Origin: Phascolomyces articulosus
Taxonomy: Eukaryota; Mucoromycota; Mucoromycetes; Mucorales; Lichtheimiaceae
Assembly (NCBI GenBank): GCA_025677815.1
Contig: JAIXMP010000017.1
Location: 248,001-312,000, forward strand
Reading direction: 5' to 3'
Length of the DNA stretch: 64,000 nt
Shown: piece by piece, positions 50,601 through 62,434 of the stretch
Layout: each line of letters opens with the position of its first letter
Numbering within the stretch: the first letter of the stretch is position 1
Translations under genes and position numbers: made by a program
The notes under the pieces: model-generated
What the model was told of the DNA's origin: nothing
The model's input: the letters and a program-made list of their open reading frames with translations, nothing else
Databases searched by the model: none

Positions 50601-52150
50601 TGCCACCATCCTCTCTTTCTATTCTCCTCCCCCTGCATTAGATACCCAATAAAAGGAGAAAGAAATGCTAAAGAACAGAGAGAAATGGAGGGAAAAGTCA
50701 TAAACAAATTGATATTGATATATACTTTACCTTTAAGATGAGCCGATAATATATCTTCCAATTTTCGAACTGCTTGCTCATGTTCTTCTACATATTTTGC
50801 CAATTGATTATTTCTTCTACCAATACGTACTTCTTGAGGAGGATATTTCAAATCCATACGATGAGCCCAAGCACCTAAAGCTTCATCGGATTGTAATGAA
50901 GTGGGTACATCAAATACAAGCAGGGTTCGACTATGCACAGACCGTTGATATTCTTCACTGTCAAAATATTCGCGTCTGAGTTTAACATATTCTCGATAAT
51001 TGGACCAAAGTGCTTGGAAAATAAATAGAGAAACGAGCCATGACCCAACAGAATGAGCCCAATACCATCCCAAGTTGCCATCTGAATGGAATTTGCCGTC
51101 ATAATAATTGATCGTGGAAAGGGATAAAAAATCAATACCAGGTGAAGGTGGCCATTCCCTGTAAATAATAAATAAATTTAATGTATAAATTTAGATTCAA
51201 TTTTAGTTTGACGGACTAAAATAAATTGATAAGAACAAAGAAGATTACAATGTGGAACGGATGTGTATATATAAATGGTATATATCCAATGACATCATCA
51301 TCATCATCATCATCATCATTATTATTAGCTATTAAACTAATTCTAGTTGTATGATAATAGCATACATATATATATATATATATATACTTATATATAACAA
51401 TAATAACAATAACAGCGTAACACAAAAAAGATTCCACATTCTTCTTGGTACAATGATTGTTTTTTTTCTAATAAATTCTAACACATGAAAATCAAAAGAG
51501 AATCTTACCCTGTATATGAAGTAGCAACAATATTAATAATCATGATACAAAGTCCAATAGCTGTCATTTTATATAATAATGTTCGTAACATTCTCATAAA
51601 TCGAATAAATAATACAGCATCGTATCCAATCATGGAAAGTAATGAAAGTTCGTCTGCTTGCATGACAGGTCTAAACCAAGAGAATAATCCATTCCCAAGA
51701 ATAGGTGGTTGTGCACTAATATAAAAATTGAGTGGATGATGATAATGATGATGTTATGTTGTTATTGTTGATGTATGGTGTTTCAGAGATCAGTTATAGA
51801 ATATTCGTTGTGCTGTGTGAATTTATATATATATATATAAAATTAATTCTTAATTACTTTTTTCTAGCGTATTTATATCGTGGTGCGTAAACGACTATTA
51901 TATATTGCATATTTATATATATATTAGAATGAAGATTGAACGTGTTAAGATAATGATGATATATATTTAAAAATAGAGAAAGAGTAAAAAAAACAAATAC
52001 TTTACGATTATGTTTGGGACGTAAAATACTAAAGATCATGAAAATACCAAAGGCAATACCAATATTGATAGCTAAGGTAGTTGCCATGCCTTTGAGAGAC
52101 ATTTTACTATCATCTGATAGATATTTATCCAACTCGCTTAGCGTATCCAT
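47652..52150 (-). CDS. Csc1/Rsn1-type calcium-permeable osmosensitive channel (OSCA/TMEM63, DUF221)
   Basis: Family members are membrane cation channels gated by osmotic or mechanical stress; some fungal members act in vesicle traffic. Nine exons join in frame on the minus strand: 52006-52150, 51858-51894, 51509-51715, 50731-51158, 49654-50505, 49373-49469, 49216-49252, 48945-49105 and 47652-48741, giving 1017 aa. The RSN1_TM part carries RPKHN..VYAPRYKYA and NGLFSWFRPVMQ; the cytosolic PHM7-like part has SRTLLVFDVPTSLQSDEALG and the GCCGGRKVDAINYY segment; the 7TM part has FVSLLAAWFSPIVMALFFFI and STYWVNYVSLKGMG. A long cytosolic tail (from about 800) is His/Gln/Asp-rich. The exon 1/2 junction is the least certain: I used GTAAAG as donor because it restores the VYAPR frame. 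Intron 4 (50506-50730) is stop-free and a multiple of three. Confidence 0.88.
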
Positions 52151-53156
52151 GATGATAATTTTATGGTCAATGTCGCGTTTCCATCAAAAACAATAAGAAT
52201 TTGGGGTAGAAAAAAAAAGAGGAAAAGAAAATGATGAAAGAAAAAGAAGAGAAAGAGAAAAAGGAGAAGAAAAAGTGACTTTTTAGAAGTTTAAAAATAA
52301 AAAAGAGGCGTATGAAAATAAGCAAGAAAAGGAAAAAAAGAGTAAGCTTGTTCGTGCATTTGTGTAACATCTTATTTTTTCATTAACAAAAGGCTTTTCT
52401 CTTTTTTTTTTTTAATATAAATAATAATCTTAATAAAGATTTTGACAATCTTTGTTATTTTCCTGGAATTATAATTTATAATTTCTTTATTTTGAAGAGA
52501 TTAATCATAAGGAGAAAGAGAGAATGTGTGTGTGTGTTTGGGATAGGTCGATCAATTACAGAAATTATTATTAAAATACACTTACTAGATCATAGAATAA
52601 TTACTAGTTACCAAGTAAATGTAGAGTAAATCAGGCAAGTGTCAATTTAATCTTTACCAGCAAAAAAAAAGAAACTTATCAACCAATCACGATAAAAATT
52701 CGCACACCAAAAATGTCGGTGCCTTAAAAAATAATTTGTGTCACTTTTTGAAAAACATAAATCCGCACTTGCAGTGTTTGCAGTTAATCAAATAACAACA
52801 GATAAAAATAAACATTGGTATTATACTAGAAAAAAAAATTGGCACTTTTGCTAAAGGTATTAGTTTAATGAGTATAAAAGAAAATAACCTTATTTTCAAA
52901 CCAATTCATGATGCATATTTATGTAAGTATATTCAAGCAAAGCCATCGGAATAATAATTTTTCCGATGTACAAGTGGAGGGTTTTTGATAAGGATATACT
53001 TCAAGAAAACGAGACAGGTGACTGGTTGCACCATTTTCTTTATAAATTGTCAGAATATTTTTTTTTAGTCTTGTTCTCTTTTTTTTTTTCTTTCTTTCTT
53101 CTTGTTGTGTGTGTTGCGGGTCGTTTTTCTCTTGGACCTAAATTATTTCATTCATC
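52151..53156. promoter_or_regulatory. Shared divergent promoter region (channel / MFS transporter)
   Basis: About 1 kb between two divergent start codons, AT-rich with purine runs near the channel gene and T/C runs (about 53059-53102) directly upstream of the transporter start. A motif able to explain co-regulation is not evident by eye. Confidence 0.4.
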
Positions 53157-55951
53157 ATGGTCGCTGGAAAACATGAGGAAACAACTCCTCTTTTGAATAA
53201 TGACAACAATCATCTATCCCCTCACGATTATAAAACAACTACACTTGGTGAAAGTAGTGACGAAAACGATGATCGTATTACTATCTTAACTTCCAATCCA
53301 CCTTCCGTTGCTAGTAGTAAATGCAGTCGTCGTCGTCGAAACAGTACCAGCAGCAGTAGTAGTAGCGAAGATGAATCCGTTGTACCGGAAGAGGATGATA
53401 TTGTGGCAAAAAGATTAAACGGTGCTTCTCTTGTTACTGTTCTTGCATCGTAAATATCGTTTAACAAAACACATGACATTATATGCAATCTTGGTTATTT
53501 ATATACATTCTTTATTGAAATTTAGATTATACGTTGCTGTTTCATTAGCTTCTTTGGATGCATCCATCGTAGCTACCGTTTATGCTCAAATCGGTACTGA
53601 GTTTAAAAGGTAAGAAGGGTTCCTGAATAATGATTGCATTCATCCGTAGGTTCGGAGGGGAAGTCTATCATGAGCCAACAATTGTGCTTCGTTGCTTATA
53701 TATATATATATATATATATATATCATATGATTACTCATACAGTCTATATATTTTATACATTTATTATTATTATCATTAGATCCAACGAAATTATTTGGGT
53801 TGCTACATCTTATATGCTTAGTTTTACAGCGTTACAACCACTCTGTAAGTTAAAAAGGATTGGGATGGATGAGGGTGGGATGATGCGAGGAGGTACCACA
53901 ACAATGTATCAATAATTTTTGTGCGCCAAAATTTATTTAAACTGACTTTTAATGCAAAACTGATTTATTATAAAAAAGATGGAAGGTAAGAAACTGAATA
54001 GAATTTGTTGAATGTGCTACATAAGTTTATATTACACACAGACAACTATCCAAACAAAGTTTAGATATTTATCGATAACCTTTTTTTTTTACTCTTTTCC
54101 CTTAAAAAACAGAATCTCCGATGTATTCGGACGAAAGTCTGCCTTGTTATTTGCTACCATTCTCTTCTTTATTGGTTCCTTATTATGTGGTGCTGCTCCT
54201 AATATGTGGACATTGGTAGCAGCTCGTGCTGTTGCTGGTTTAGGTGGAGGTGGTATCAATACATTAACAACAGTTATTACAAGTGATTTGGTTCCATTGC
54301 GTCAACGTGGTAAATACCAAGGTTATGGTAACATGGCTTATGGTGTAAGTATTTATCTCAAATGGAAAAGGAATTGGAGAAACATTTCAAAAAAAAAAGA
54401 TACTAATGGAAGAATGTTCTTTAGTTGGGAAGTGTAATTGGCGGTCCATTGGGAGGATTCATTACAGATAGCGTAGGATGGCGTTATTGTTTCTATATCA
54501 ATCTTCCCATTTTGTTGGTTACTATCTATACCGCCTCTTGTCTTTTGACAAATTACAATTTGAAGGAACGCAAGGACGATTCGACCACATTTGAACGTTT
54601 GAAGCAAATTGATTATTTGGGTGCTGTTTCTATTGTATCTGCTGTTATTGCCTTTTTGTTGGCCACATCCATGGGTGGTAATTTACGCCCTTGGTCAGAT
54701 CCTTTTGTCATTGGATGTCTTGTCGTCTCTATTGTCTTGGCAGTTGTCTTTTGTGTTGTGGAAGCCAAGGTGGCTCGTAATCCATTGATGCCATGGCATA
54801 TCATTTCAGCTCAAACCCCACTTGCTTCTTCATCCGTTAATTTTTGGACACTTATGTGTACAACAGCCACTATTTATATTACCCCATTGTATATTCAGGT
54901 AAAAAAGAAAAATCAGAAAGAGAATGCAAATTAGTTCATGTTACTCATATATATTCATATATTGGGGACGGGAACTATAGGGATTGTTAGGTGAATCACC
55001 TACTACATCTGGTCTTTACTTTTTACCCAAGATTGCCAGTGTTTCCTTGGGTTCTGTCTTATCAGGTGTTTACATGTCTCGTACAGGCGAATATAGAAAA
55101 ATCACCATTGTTTTCTCCTTTTTATTATTGATTTCCATGATGGGTTATACTACTTGGACTCGAGAAACCTCTATTTATGTGATTATGCCATGTTTATTGG
55201 GTGATGGTTTCAGTATGGGTGTGATTATTACAACCACTTTGATTTCCATGTTATCCTGTGTTGGAACCGCTGGTAAATAGAATCTTATTCCTCTCCTTTT
55301 TCTCGGTCAGAATGGGATCATTCATCACTCCTTTTTTTTATACATATATTTTTAGAAATGGCCACCATTACCAGTATGTCCTACCTTTTCCGTTCCGCAG
55401 GTGGTGTTATTGGTATTTCAGCAACCACTGCTATTTTCCAAGCTGTTGTTAAAACTAGCTTGGCCGAAAAAATCACAGGCCCCGATGCAGAATTGGTACA
55501 TATATATTTCTATCGTGACAACACGTGGAGTTGGGATAGGAAGCATTGGAGTGGGCGGAGGAGAAAAAAAACAAATGTGGTAAAAAAGGACATGAGAGGA
55601 TAACAACAACCCATAAAAAAAAGAGAGAGAGAGAAAGAAAGACAGAAATGGTTAGAGACTCGGATAAGGATACAAAAGGTTGATAAAGAAAAACAAATGA
55701 CAGGGATTCTAATGAACTACCTTTTTTTTTATAATATACAATGCGTCTATATATAGTATATTGAGATTGCACGTCAATCCATGAACGAAGTCCGAGAATT
55801 GTTACCAAGTGATATTTTAGAAACCGTTCTTGATATTTATGAAGTGGGTATTCGTTATGCCTATCTTTCTACTATTGTCATGGCATTCCTTGCTTTCATT
55901 TCAACCTTCTTTATCCAACATTATGAACTTCAAACGAAGGTTCGCAAGTAA
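53157..55951 (+). CDS. MFS transporter, DHA2 family (14-TM, vacuolar basic amino acid / multidrug type)
   Basis: Proton-coupled membrane transporter; the family includes S. pombe Fnx1 and yeast Vba vacuolar basic amino-acid transporters as well as drug exporters. Nine exons join in frame: 53157-53449, 53526-53609, 53780-53844, 53979-53985 (7 nt), 54113-54344, 54425-54898, 54981-55272, 55356-55495 and 55757-55951, giving 593 aa. The N-terminus (about 1-90) is acidic and Ser-rich with an EETTPLL start like vacuolar dileucine sorting signals. Motif A is GRISDVFGRK, split by the micro-exon; the antiporter motif is GSVIGGPLGGFI in TM5. Later TMs carry VIGISATTAIFQAVV. Exon 9 ends with a short Lys/Arg tail (ELQTKVRK). 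The final junction uses TATATAG as acceptor. The substrate cannot be told. Confidence 0.9.
53979..53985 (+). other. 7-nt micro-exon of the MFS transporter
   Basis: ATGGAAG flanked by AAAAAAG upstream and GTAAGA downstream. It adds AT-GGA-AG between the final T of exon 3 and the AATCTCC of exon 5, giving Tyr-Gly-Arg in the motif-A loop YGRISDVFGRK. Without it, exon 3 joined directly to exon 5 gives a TAA stop at the junction. Confidence 0.85.
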
Positions 55952-56465
55952 AAAAAAATACATTACCAGAAAATAAGAAGGATTATGATGGTCATGATAT
56001 ATAATAGAATTGATCATATACCGCTGGTCTCTGTATGCATCAATTTTATGATTTCATTACCATTATATTTACTTTCCTCCATCTTTTGCTATTATTATTA
56101 TTATTCGTTGTCTTTTCTATATTACCAAAAAAAAATATCATTTTCTGTATATCATTAAAATCACAAATAGAGTGAATACCTTTTGAATTTAGAAAAAAAC
56201 TCATTGTTTCTATTATATATATTTTGAGAATATGCTTGCGATGTATTGAGTGGAGTAGGATGGGAATACAATTTTTTTAATGGGTTGAGATTGCTTGTTT
56301 AGATAATCGACAATCAGAGAAAAAAAATAGTGTGGGTTTTCTATTTTCCAGATGCCAAAATGGCAGTACAAATCATCCTTCTTGACCTCCATTAATCTTG
56401 ATAATATTTGAAATACTTTTCAGATAACGTTGGTACTTGACTAAAATAAATTGATTTTGTTTTCA
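55952..56465. other. Intergenic region 3' of the MFS gene
   Basis: AT-rich 3' flank with an ATT repeat (about 56090-56106). Nothing else recognised. Confidence 0.5.
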
Positions 56466-57600
56466 TCAAATGTGTTCCACTACCATCATCCAATTCGACC
56501 ATTGATAGAATCTCCAAATAATAACGTCTTCACTATTCGCGTCAGTCTGTGATGGTAGTAAAGTATTATGTTGAATGGTGAATTTAAGATTGAAAAATTC
56601 TTCACCGAAAAGTAAAATTTGGATATCTTTTTCTGCCAAAAGACCATAAAATTGAATCATCAAATAAAGGTTGACCATAATCCAAGTCGATTTAATCCAT
56701 GATATATGGAAAAAGATTGGCAAGGGAAAAACATTCGTTCCTTGGTATTTGTTCATTGATGGGCATGATAGAAAATTTGATGTATACTGGATTCTTCTTT
56801 TCTCACGATGACTGATTATTAAAATGGTATAATTCATGCTGTTTATATATTTTTCCCACATATGACTTGTTTATTTGCTGACAATTAATAATCATCCTGA
56901 TTTGATGGCTTCTTCCAAAGTCCATAGGCGTTTGCATCATCGTTTTCTGGTAAATGTTTGTTTTAATAAATGGATCGCTCTATGTAATTCTTCGGGTTTT
57001 TGAATATTCTCTTTCGACATGAATTCAAGGACAAGTACCACGGTGCAATAAACATGCATATAGATAATATATATGTTGTGGATTTTATTTTTTTCCCCAT
57101 TTTATTGTTTTGGTTGATGCATAGTTGATTGTCGTATCATATATATTGGATGTTGAATTGTTGACATATTTGCTCTGAATGATACCTTCAAAAAATTCAA
57201 CGTATTTTACTTTTTTTTGTCTTTGTCATTTTTCTCTTCTTCATATTTTTTTTATCGGTCTCATACTCCTAATCATTTTCTTCTTCGTAACTATCTTCTT
57301 CGTAACTACTATCTTCTTCATAGATATCATATTTCGTCATATTCGCCGTGTTTTCACTGTTACCTATATCTTCATCATTCTTTTATTCATCGATGGAATT
57401 CAAACGACTCATTGAAGTGAGTAATTTTGTGTTTGTCTTCATCGACCAACTTAGATTTCGCAGTAAATTGATAGAATGCAATGTCTCCAGATTGATTCCA
57501 AGTAGAATAATGAACACTACCCTTCGTCCACTTGGTATCTATCCACTACGGTCATATCAAAAACACGGATAAGTTGGTCGATATAAAGTCTGGTTTGGGT
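56466..57600 (-). pseudogene. Broken minus-strand gene of unknown family, with an acidic repeat
   Basis: Protein-like pieces follow each other on the minus strand in changing frames: YIDQLIRVFDMTVVDRYQVD (near 57540-57600), SVHYSTWNQSGDIAFYQFTA and KLVDEDKHKITHFNESFEFH (near 57400-57510), an acidic repeat YEEDSSYEEDSYEEE (near 57270-57325), VLEFMSKENIQKPEELHRAI (near 56960-57040), and a longer frame of 131 codons at 56466-56861 with LYLMIQFYGLLAEKDIQILL. At least four stops or shifts separate them and no start is clear. I cannot name the family. It may be a decayed Mucorales-type family or several exons I failed to join. Confidence 0.4.
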
Positions 57601-59479
57601 AACCGAATGGGAATTGTTTTATGTATATAATGTGTCGGTGTAGCGAAGAATATATTGGATCCAGTATTTTACAATAGCAGTATAGTATCCAAGTTTCTAC
57701 GTGTACACGACTGTGTTAATCATGTAGATTCAACATCTGCAAAAGACATACTATATATATATATATAATGAATAAGCAAAGGCACAACTTATATTTGATA
57801 TCTATTTGTAGAATAATGCACAGTCAATAATACTATACATCGTCATTTTCATAGATGCTTGCAGCTAGGTATAGTGTGTGTGTTTTAAATATTCTCCAAA
57901 CTTGAAACATATTCATAGATATCATCCGTCTTCAAACGACAAAGCTTGCAAATTACAACATAGATCAACAACAACGCACTATGTGTCATCTTCTATCTAT
58001 GTAGTGTATCCCAAAAACTGCAAGTAATACAAAACATGTCGCATCACTACAGTACTTGTCAATCTAGAGAATGTTCAACATTATATGCATGGCAAGAATC
58101 ATCAATGCTTTCTATGTATTTTATTGCAATAATATTTTCAAACTCGAAAATAATTAATGCTCAATGAGGAGCATTATCAATCACGTGTTTTAAATCCATC
58201 TCTTAATAAATAACGACAAAAAGGGAAGCAACAACACGAAAATACTATACTATGACAATTTAACAAGATTTTTAAGATCACAAAAATCCTACATTCAAAA
58301 GAGGGTCATATCCATACAACACAACTGTAAAACACACCCACACACACACATACATACACATACACACAAAACTGGGTGTCATTGATTAACGCGATCATGG
58401 AGAGCATGTGTTCCTGACACCGTTGTGTGTAAAAGCTTTCCAGCCTCGGTCATTACCAACCCACAATTATTAAATTTCTATGTTATTCCTTTTATATATG
58501 ACACTATCTTTCATGCTAAATATTATTTTAATCTCATTTCCTTATCTTTATATATTCCCATCCTCTAGTTTACATCATAATCACACTTTTGATCCCACAT
58601 TCATAATCTATCAAAGTTACATTTCACTGTTTTAGTTTATTTCATTCATTTCACAAAACAACTCCCACTAAGCAGCGAATATCGTATTTATAAAAAGATA
58701 CAGCAGAAAACAGTTTATATAAAGCAGGCAACCTTCTTTCAAAACCTTCACAAAACAAAACTTTGGACTTTATTACCCCTGAATCACTATCACAAAGAAA
58801 CTTGTCTAAAAGGCTTACTGGGCTTAAGCTTACACGTGACAGTGCCATCATTTGAAAAAAAGAATAATAGCCACAGGTTTAAAGGCCCTCTTGATATAAT
58901 AAAGACATTTCTTATTCAGACTGTCAGATAAAAAAATGATTGAGAGAAGTAAAAGGTGTACAAACAATACATGGTTATACTTGCGCATTGTGGGTTATAA
59001 AGTTATCAATATCTGACAGATCAAAAAATTATTAGTGTTGATTACATTCTTCTCCTGAAGAACCCATTAAAAAAGAAAAACTTTATTAATTGATATTAAG
59101 AAGAGGGAGCAAGAACATGTACGTCGAGGACATTTTTTATCGTATTGAATCTAAAATTCAAGTAGTTAACTCATATTCTTCGAGGAGACAATAATAGACA
59201 AGATAACGGATAAATATTTTTATTTTTTTATTTAGGTATTGCAAAGTGTATCTGTAAATATTATTATTTTGTGGTGCCAAAAAGTAATAATGATATACAA
59301 CATTTATCGTCAGTTCGTATCACTTTAGGATGATTACTATTAGAAAAAAAAAAAAAAAACTAATCGATTAAATATACAGATTCCCTTATCTGTCCCCATC
59401 ACCCCAAACATCAGCAAGGTATTGTATTATGTATGAATCCAGATATATATGCCATTTATAAATAATGACTAATACGTCC
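57601..59479. other. Intergenic region with a start-less open stretch
   Basis: No supported gene. A stop-free + strand stretch (58593-58928, 112 codons) has no ATG; the minus strand is also open over 58651-58851 (66 codons). A CA run lies at about 58331-58367. A GC-richer patch here compared with flanks could mark an old gene or an RNA, but I have no identification. Confidence 0.45.
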
Positions 59480-60720
59480 TAGCTTCTTTCGACTTTTTTT
59501 TTAGTAAGAAACGCAAGATATATTTGTGATCGATGTACAATTTCGTCATGCAACATTATAATTTATGGTGAGATCAGTAGCATGCACTTGGAGTGAGCCT
59601 AAGTTGAAGGGTTGGGGGCCGGCCATCACGAATACTTGGAACGTACCAAACCTCTTTATATGTTGTGATTGGAGCAAGCTACGTTGATCTAGTAAAATTC
59701 AAAATGGAATAAATGAAATAGAGTGGAGCAATATTTTCTTGAATTGCCAAGTGTATCAGTAATTTATTCACATGATTGTTAATGAAATGGTAGAGTGAAC
59801 GAAAACATTTCCACTGCTACTGGCCAGGTCAAGGCTGTACAATTTATTGAAACCGCTTATTAGATCGTATGGTCAAAACTATATTCATTGATGATATGAA
59901 TGGTATATGTATAGCATAATATAGAATTAGGTTATACATTATAAAATAAATCACTAATATGGAATTGTCTACACTGATATACTAGGAGTTTTTGCGTACC
60001 CCAATGTCTTCCAAAAAGTAATCAGATCATATTTGAGCGTGAACCTTGGTATATATTCCTCACATGCATACGTCTAGTTATTTGTCGTTAAAAAACACGG
60101 AATCATTATACGTTATATTGAAGGCTCATCGTAATGAAGGTAGCTTTACAAAAAATAATTGGTAAATGAGAAAAGAAATACTAGTGATACTATATTTCCC
60201 TATGTAATACCATCAAAGATTCAAATTTTCACTATTATTTGTTACGCATAATATGATATAATACGACCTAAGTCTTGTCAAAAAATGGAGAAAACTTATT
60301 GTGAAGCAATTGGTTCCATCGCCAAATATTGCCAACACTAAGCTTTATCTTCTTTCTAACACCATTCATCAAAAAGTTGGCTTTTTCAGCTGGCTTGCTA
60401 TAATTCATATATTTATTTTCACCTAGAAGAAATAATTATAAAAAGTGTGAACGTTCTCAAGCACCGATGTTAACGAGGAAGGCGAAGGCAAAACATTGTT
60501 TGTTATTTCAAAATCCTCCATCTCCCTTCCTATATATTCATACTCTTGATCTTACGTGTGTACATGTCATGAAGAAGAGTTAATGACGGCTCTAAAAAGG
60601 GAAGAAAGCGGGAATCATTTCAGCCAAATGCAATTATGGGTGTCCATGGTTGTGTTGTTCCAAGTTAGCAAGCTGACGTTGTACGACTATATAATGCCCA
60701 ATGAACATAGATGATCTAAA
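59480..60720 (-). pseudogene. Decayed minus-strand coding region, possibly kelch-repeat-like
   Basis: Scattered coding-like segments on the minus strand: YNVSLLTWNNTTMDTHNCIW (near 60630-60690), KLYSLDLASSSGNVFVHST (near 59790-59850) and FGTFQVFVMAGPQPFNLGSL followed by QVHATDLTINYNVA (near 59560-59650). The pattern of aromatic residue, -xL/S-x-LT-W- and YSLDLASSS resembles blades of kelch-type beta-propellers, which are common in Mucoromycota. Stops and frame changes are abundant, so it cannot be functional as it stands. Family call is inference. Confidence 0.3.
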
Positions 60721-62434
60721 AAAGATGGTTCAAGGAAGAGAACACACGTAAGATTTTAAAACAGTTTTTTTTTTTCCTAAAAACCACGGCCCACTACTAT
60801 ATTATTGTAAGGCTCTCATGCGTCAATCAGTTGTTGCTAACAACAATCAATCGTACCACCAAGAAAGAAAAATAATTGAAATGAAAGGACGTTATACTTC
60901 ATTTGAATACCCCTAAGCTATGAAGAACATCATCTACGACTTTTAATCATGGATTGCATCTTCAATGGATGGAAACACAATTATTTTTCTTCTACTGTCC
61001 TCTAGTTATAATAATACGACATTGTAAAATATTACAAACAGACTTGCCTTTATTCAAAGACCATTAGAAACTTTCAAAAAGACTTGTTTTTCAATACTAC
61101 ATTGTATATATAGATCTAAGAAAAAAAACACTGTTTTTTATTGCAAAATGCATCTGGTAATACTTTGCTTGTTCCTATGAAGGATGAATAATAGAAAAAT
61201 GCTCCAAGTAATTATGAAGTATAATAAAGGGATCATCATTCTACATATTCTTTAGGTAATACGGAAAGCGTTTTTTTTTACGTATTATTATTAGAAGATG
61301 TTTTCATTCGAACATTCTTGGAAGACGGTGTTAAAAACAAAGGATTTTAATTGCGCGTTTTAAGATGAAGAAGTCGCTAAGACAAATGCGGAAAACAGTA
61401 AGCACCATCCTTCCCCTATTTTCGTTGGTAAACATATCATCAGAAGAGGCTATATTTTTTCATACTAATATTAATAGAATGGTTTAGCTTGCGTGAAGCT
61501 AACTTCAATGCAACGCCATGATATCAACAAAAATATTCTACTGAAGCAGACCATCAAAAAATGTAGAATGTTAAGATGATTGACTTCTTAATTGTTTATG
61601 TTTCGTACTGAATTGACTGCGTGAAGTATTATATATAAATGATGAGAGCGGCTGCATGATGCATACAGCCTTTTCCTTATTTATGATATCCGAAACGCAT
61701 TGATTTCTGAACATATTGTTCTTCCGACAACAATAATGGATCAATCACAAAAGATATAATTTACAACGCCCAAACAAATTTCTTGGACTTTTGTTTATTT
61801 CTCCTGATGAAAGCAATCTATTATTTTATCTTTCTATATCTATTATATAATATTGCTTATGATTTGGTCAATATAGTTTATGTAATGATCACCCTTCCTT
61901 ACTTTCTACAGTATATATATTAACAATTATATCTTCAGTCATTTACACTCATTCTGCTTTGTATCTCATTACAAGACTATAATGGCTATTCAATGATTCA
62001 TAATAAAGTTATATATAAACTAAAACCTAAAAAGAAATCGATATTCTTACTAACGCAAGGTAACTATAAATGAATGAATACGTCACTTTTTGTGTTAGTT
62101 GTCATGTTGATAAAATAGACCAACTCAAACTTTCTTCCTGTTGCATAGATTGATTGATAAATTTAGTGATGAATTTTAATATTCAATTATGTAAACTACT
62201 ACTACATCTCTTATTTTTTCATAACAGTAACTTATTATATGTATATGATTATTACGAATACAACATATTCTTAATAATAATAATAATAAAGCTTCTTGTT
62301 ACCGAATTACTAAAACAGTTTTAGACATTTTTTTTCTTCTTGATACAAAAAAAAAAAAAAAAAAAAAAAACTTTTGGGGTTCCACATGTATAATAATAAC
62401 ATCAATAGAGGACATCATCATCATGATATATTAT
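60721..62434. other. AT-rich region with a 24-nt poly-A run
   Basis: No supported gene. An A24 run lies at 62347-62370; short AT runs elsewhere. I see no structural RNA. Confidence 0.5.
62347..62370. repeat. Poly-A tract of 24 nt
   Basis: Longest A homopolymer in the window. It is followed by CTTTTGGGG and preceded by TGATAC; the retrotransposon poly-A-tail interpretation was considered but no coding remnant is beside it. Confidence 0.8.

Noticed and set aside
49607..51073. One uninterrupted 488-codon exon in the channel gene
   Set aside because: The frame crosses intron 4, whose ends are good GT-AG sites and whose translation is Phe/Ile/Asn noise; splicing gives a better family fit, though retention remains possible.
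62340..62375. LINE-type retrotransposon 3' end at the A24 run
   Set aside because: No reverse transcriptase-like sequence or target-site duplication found beside it; a lone homopolymer is not enough.
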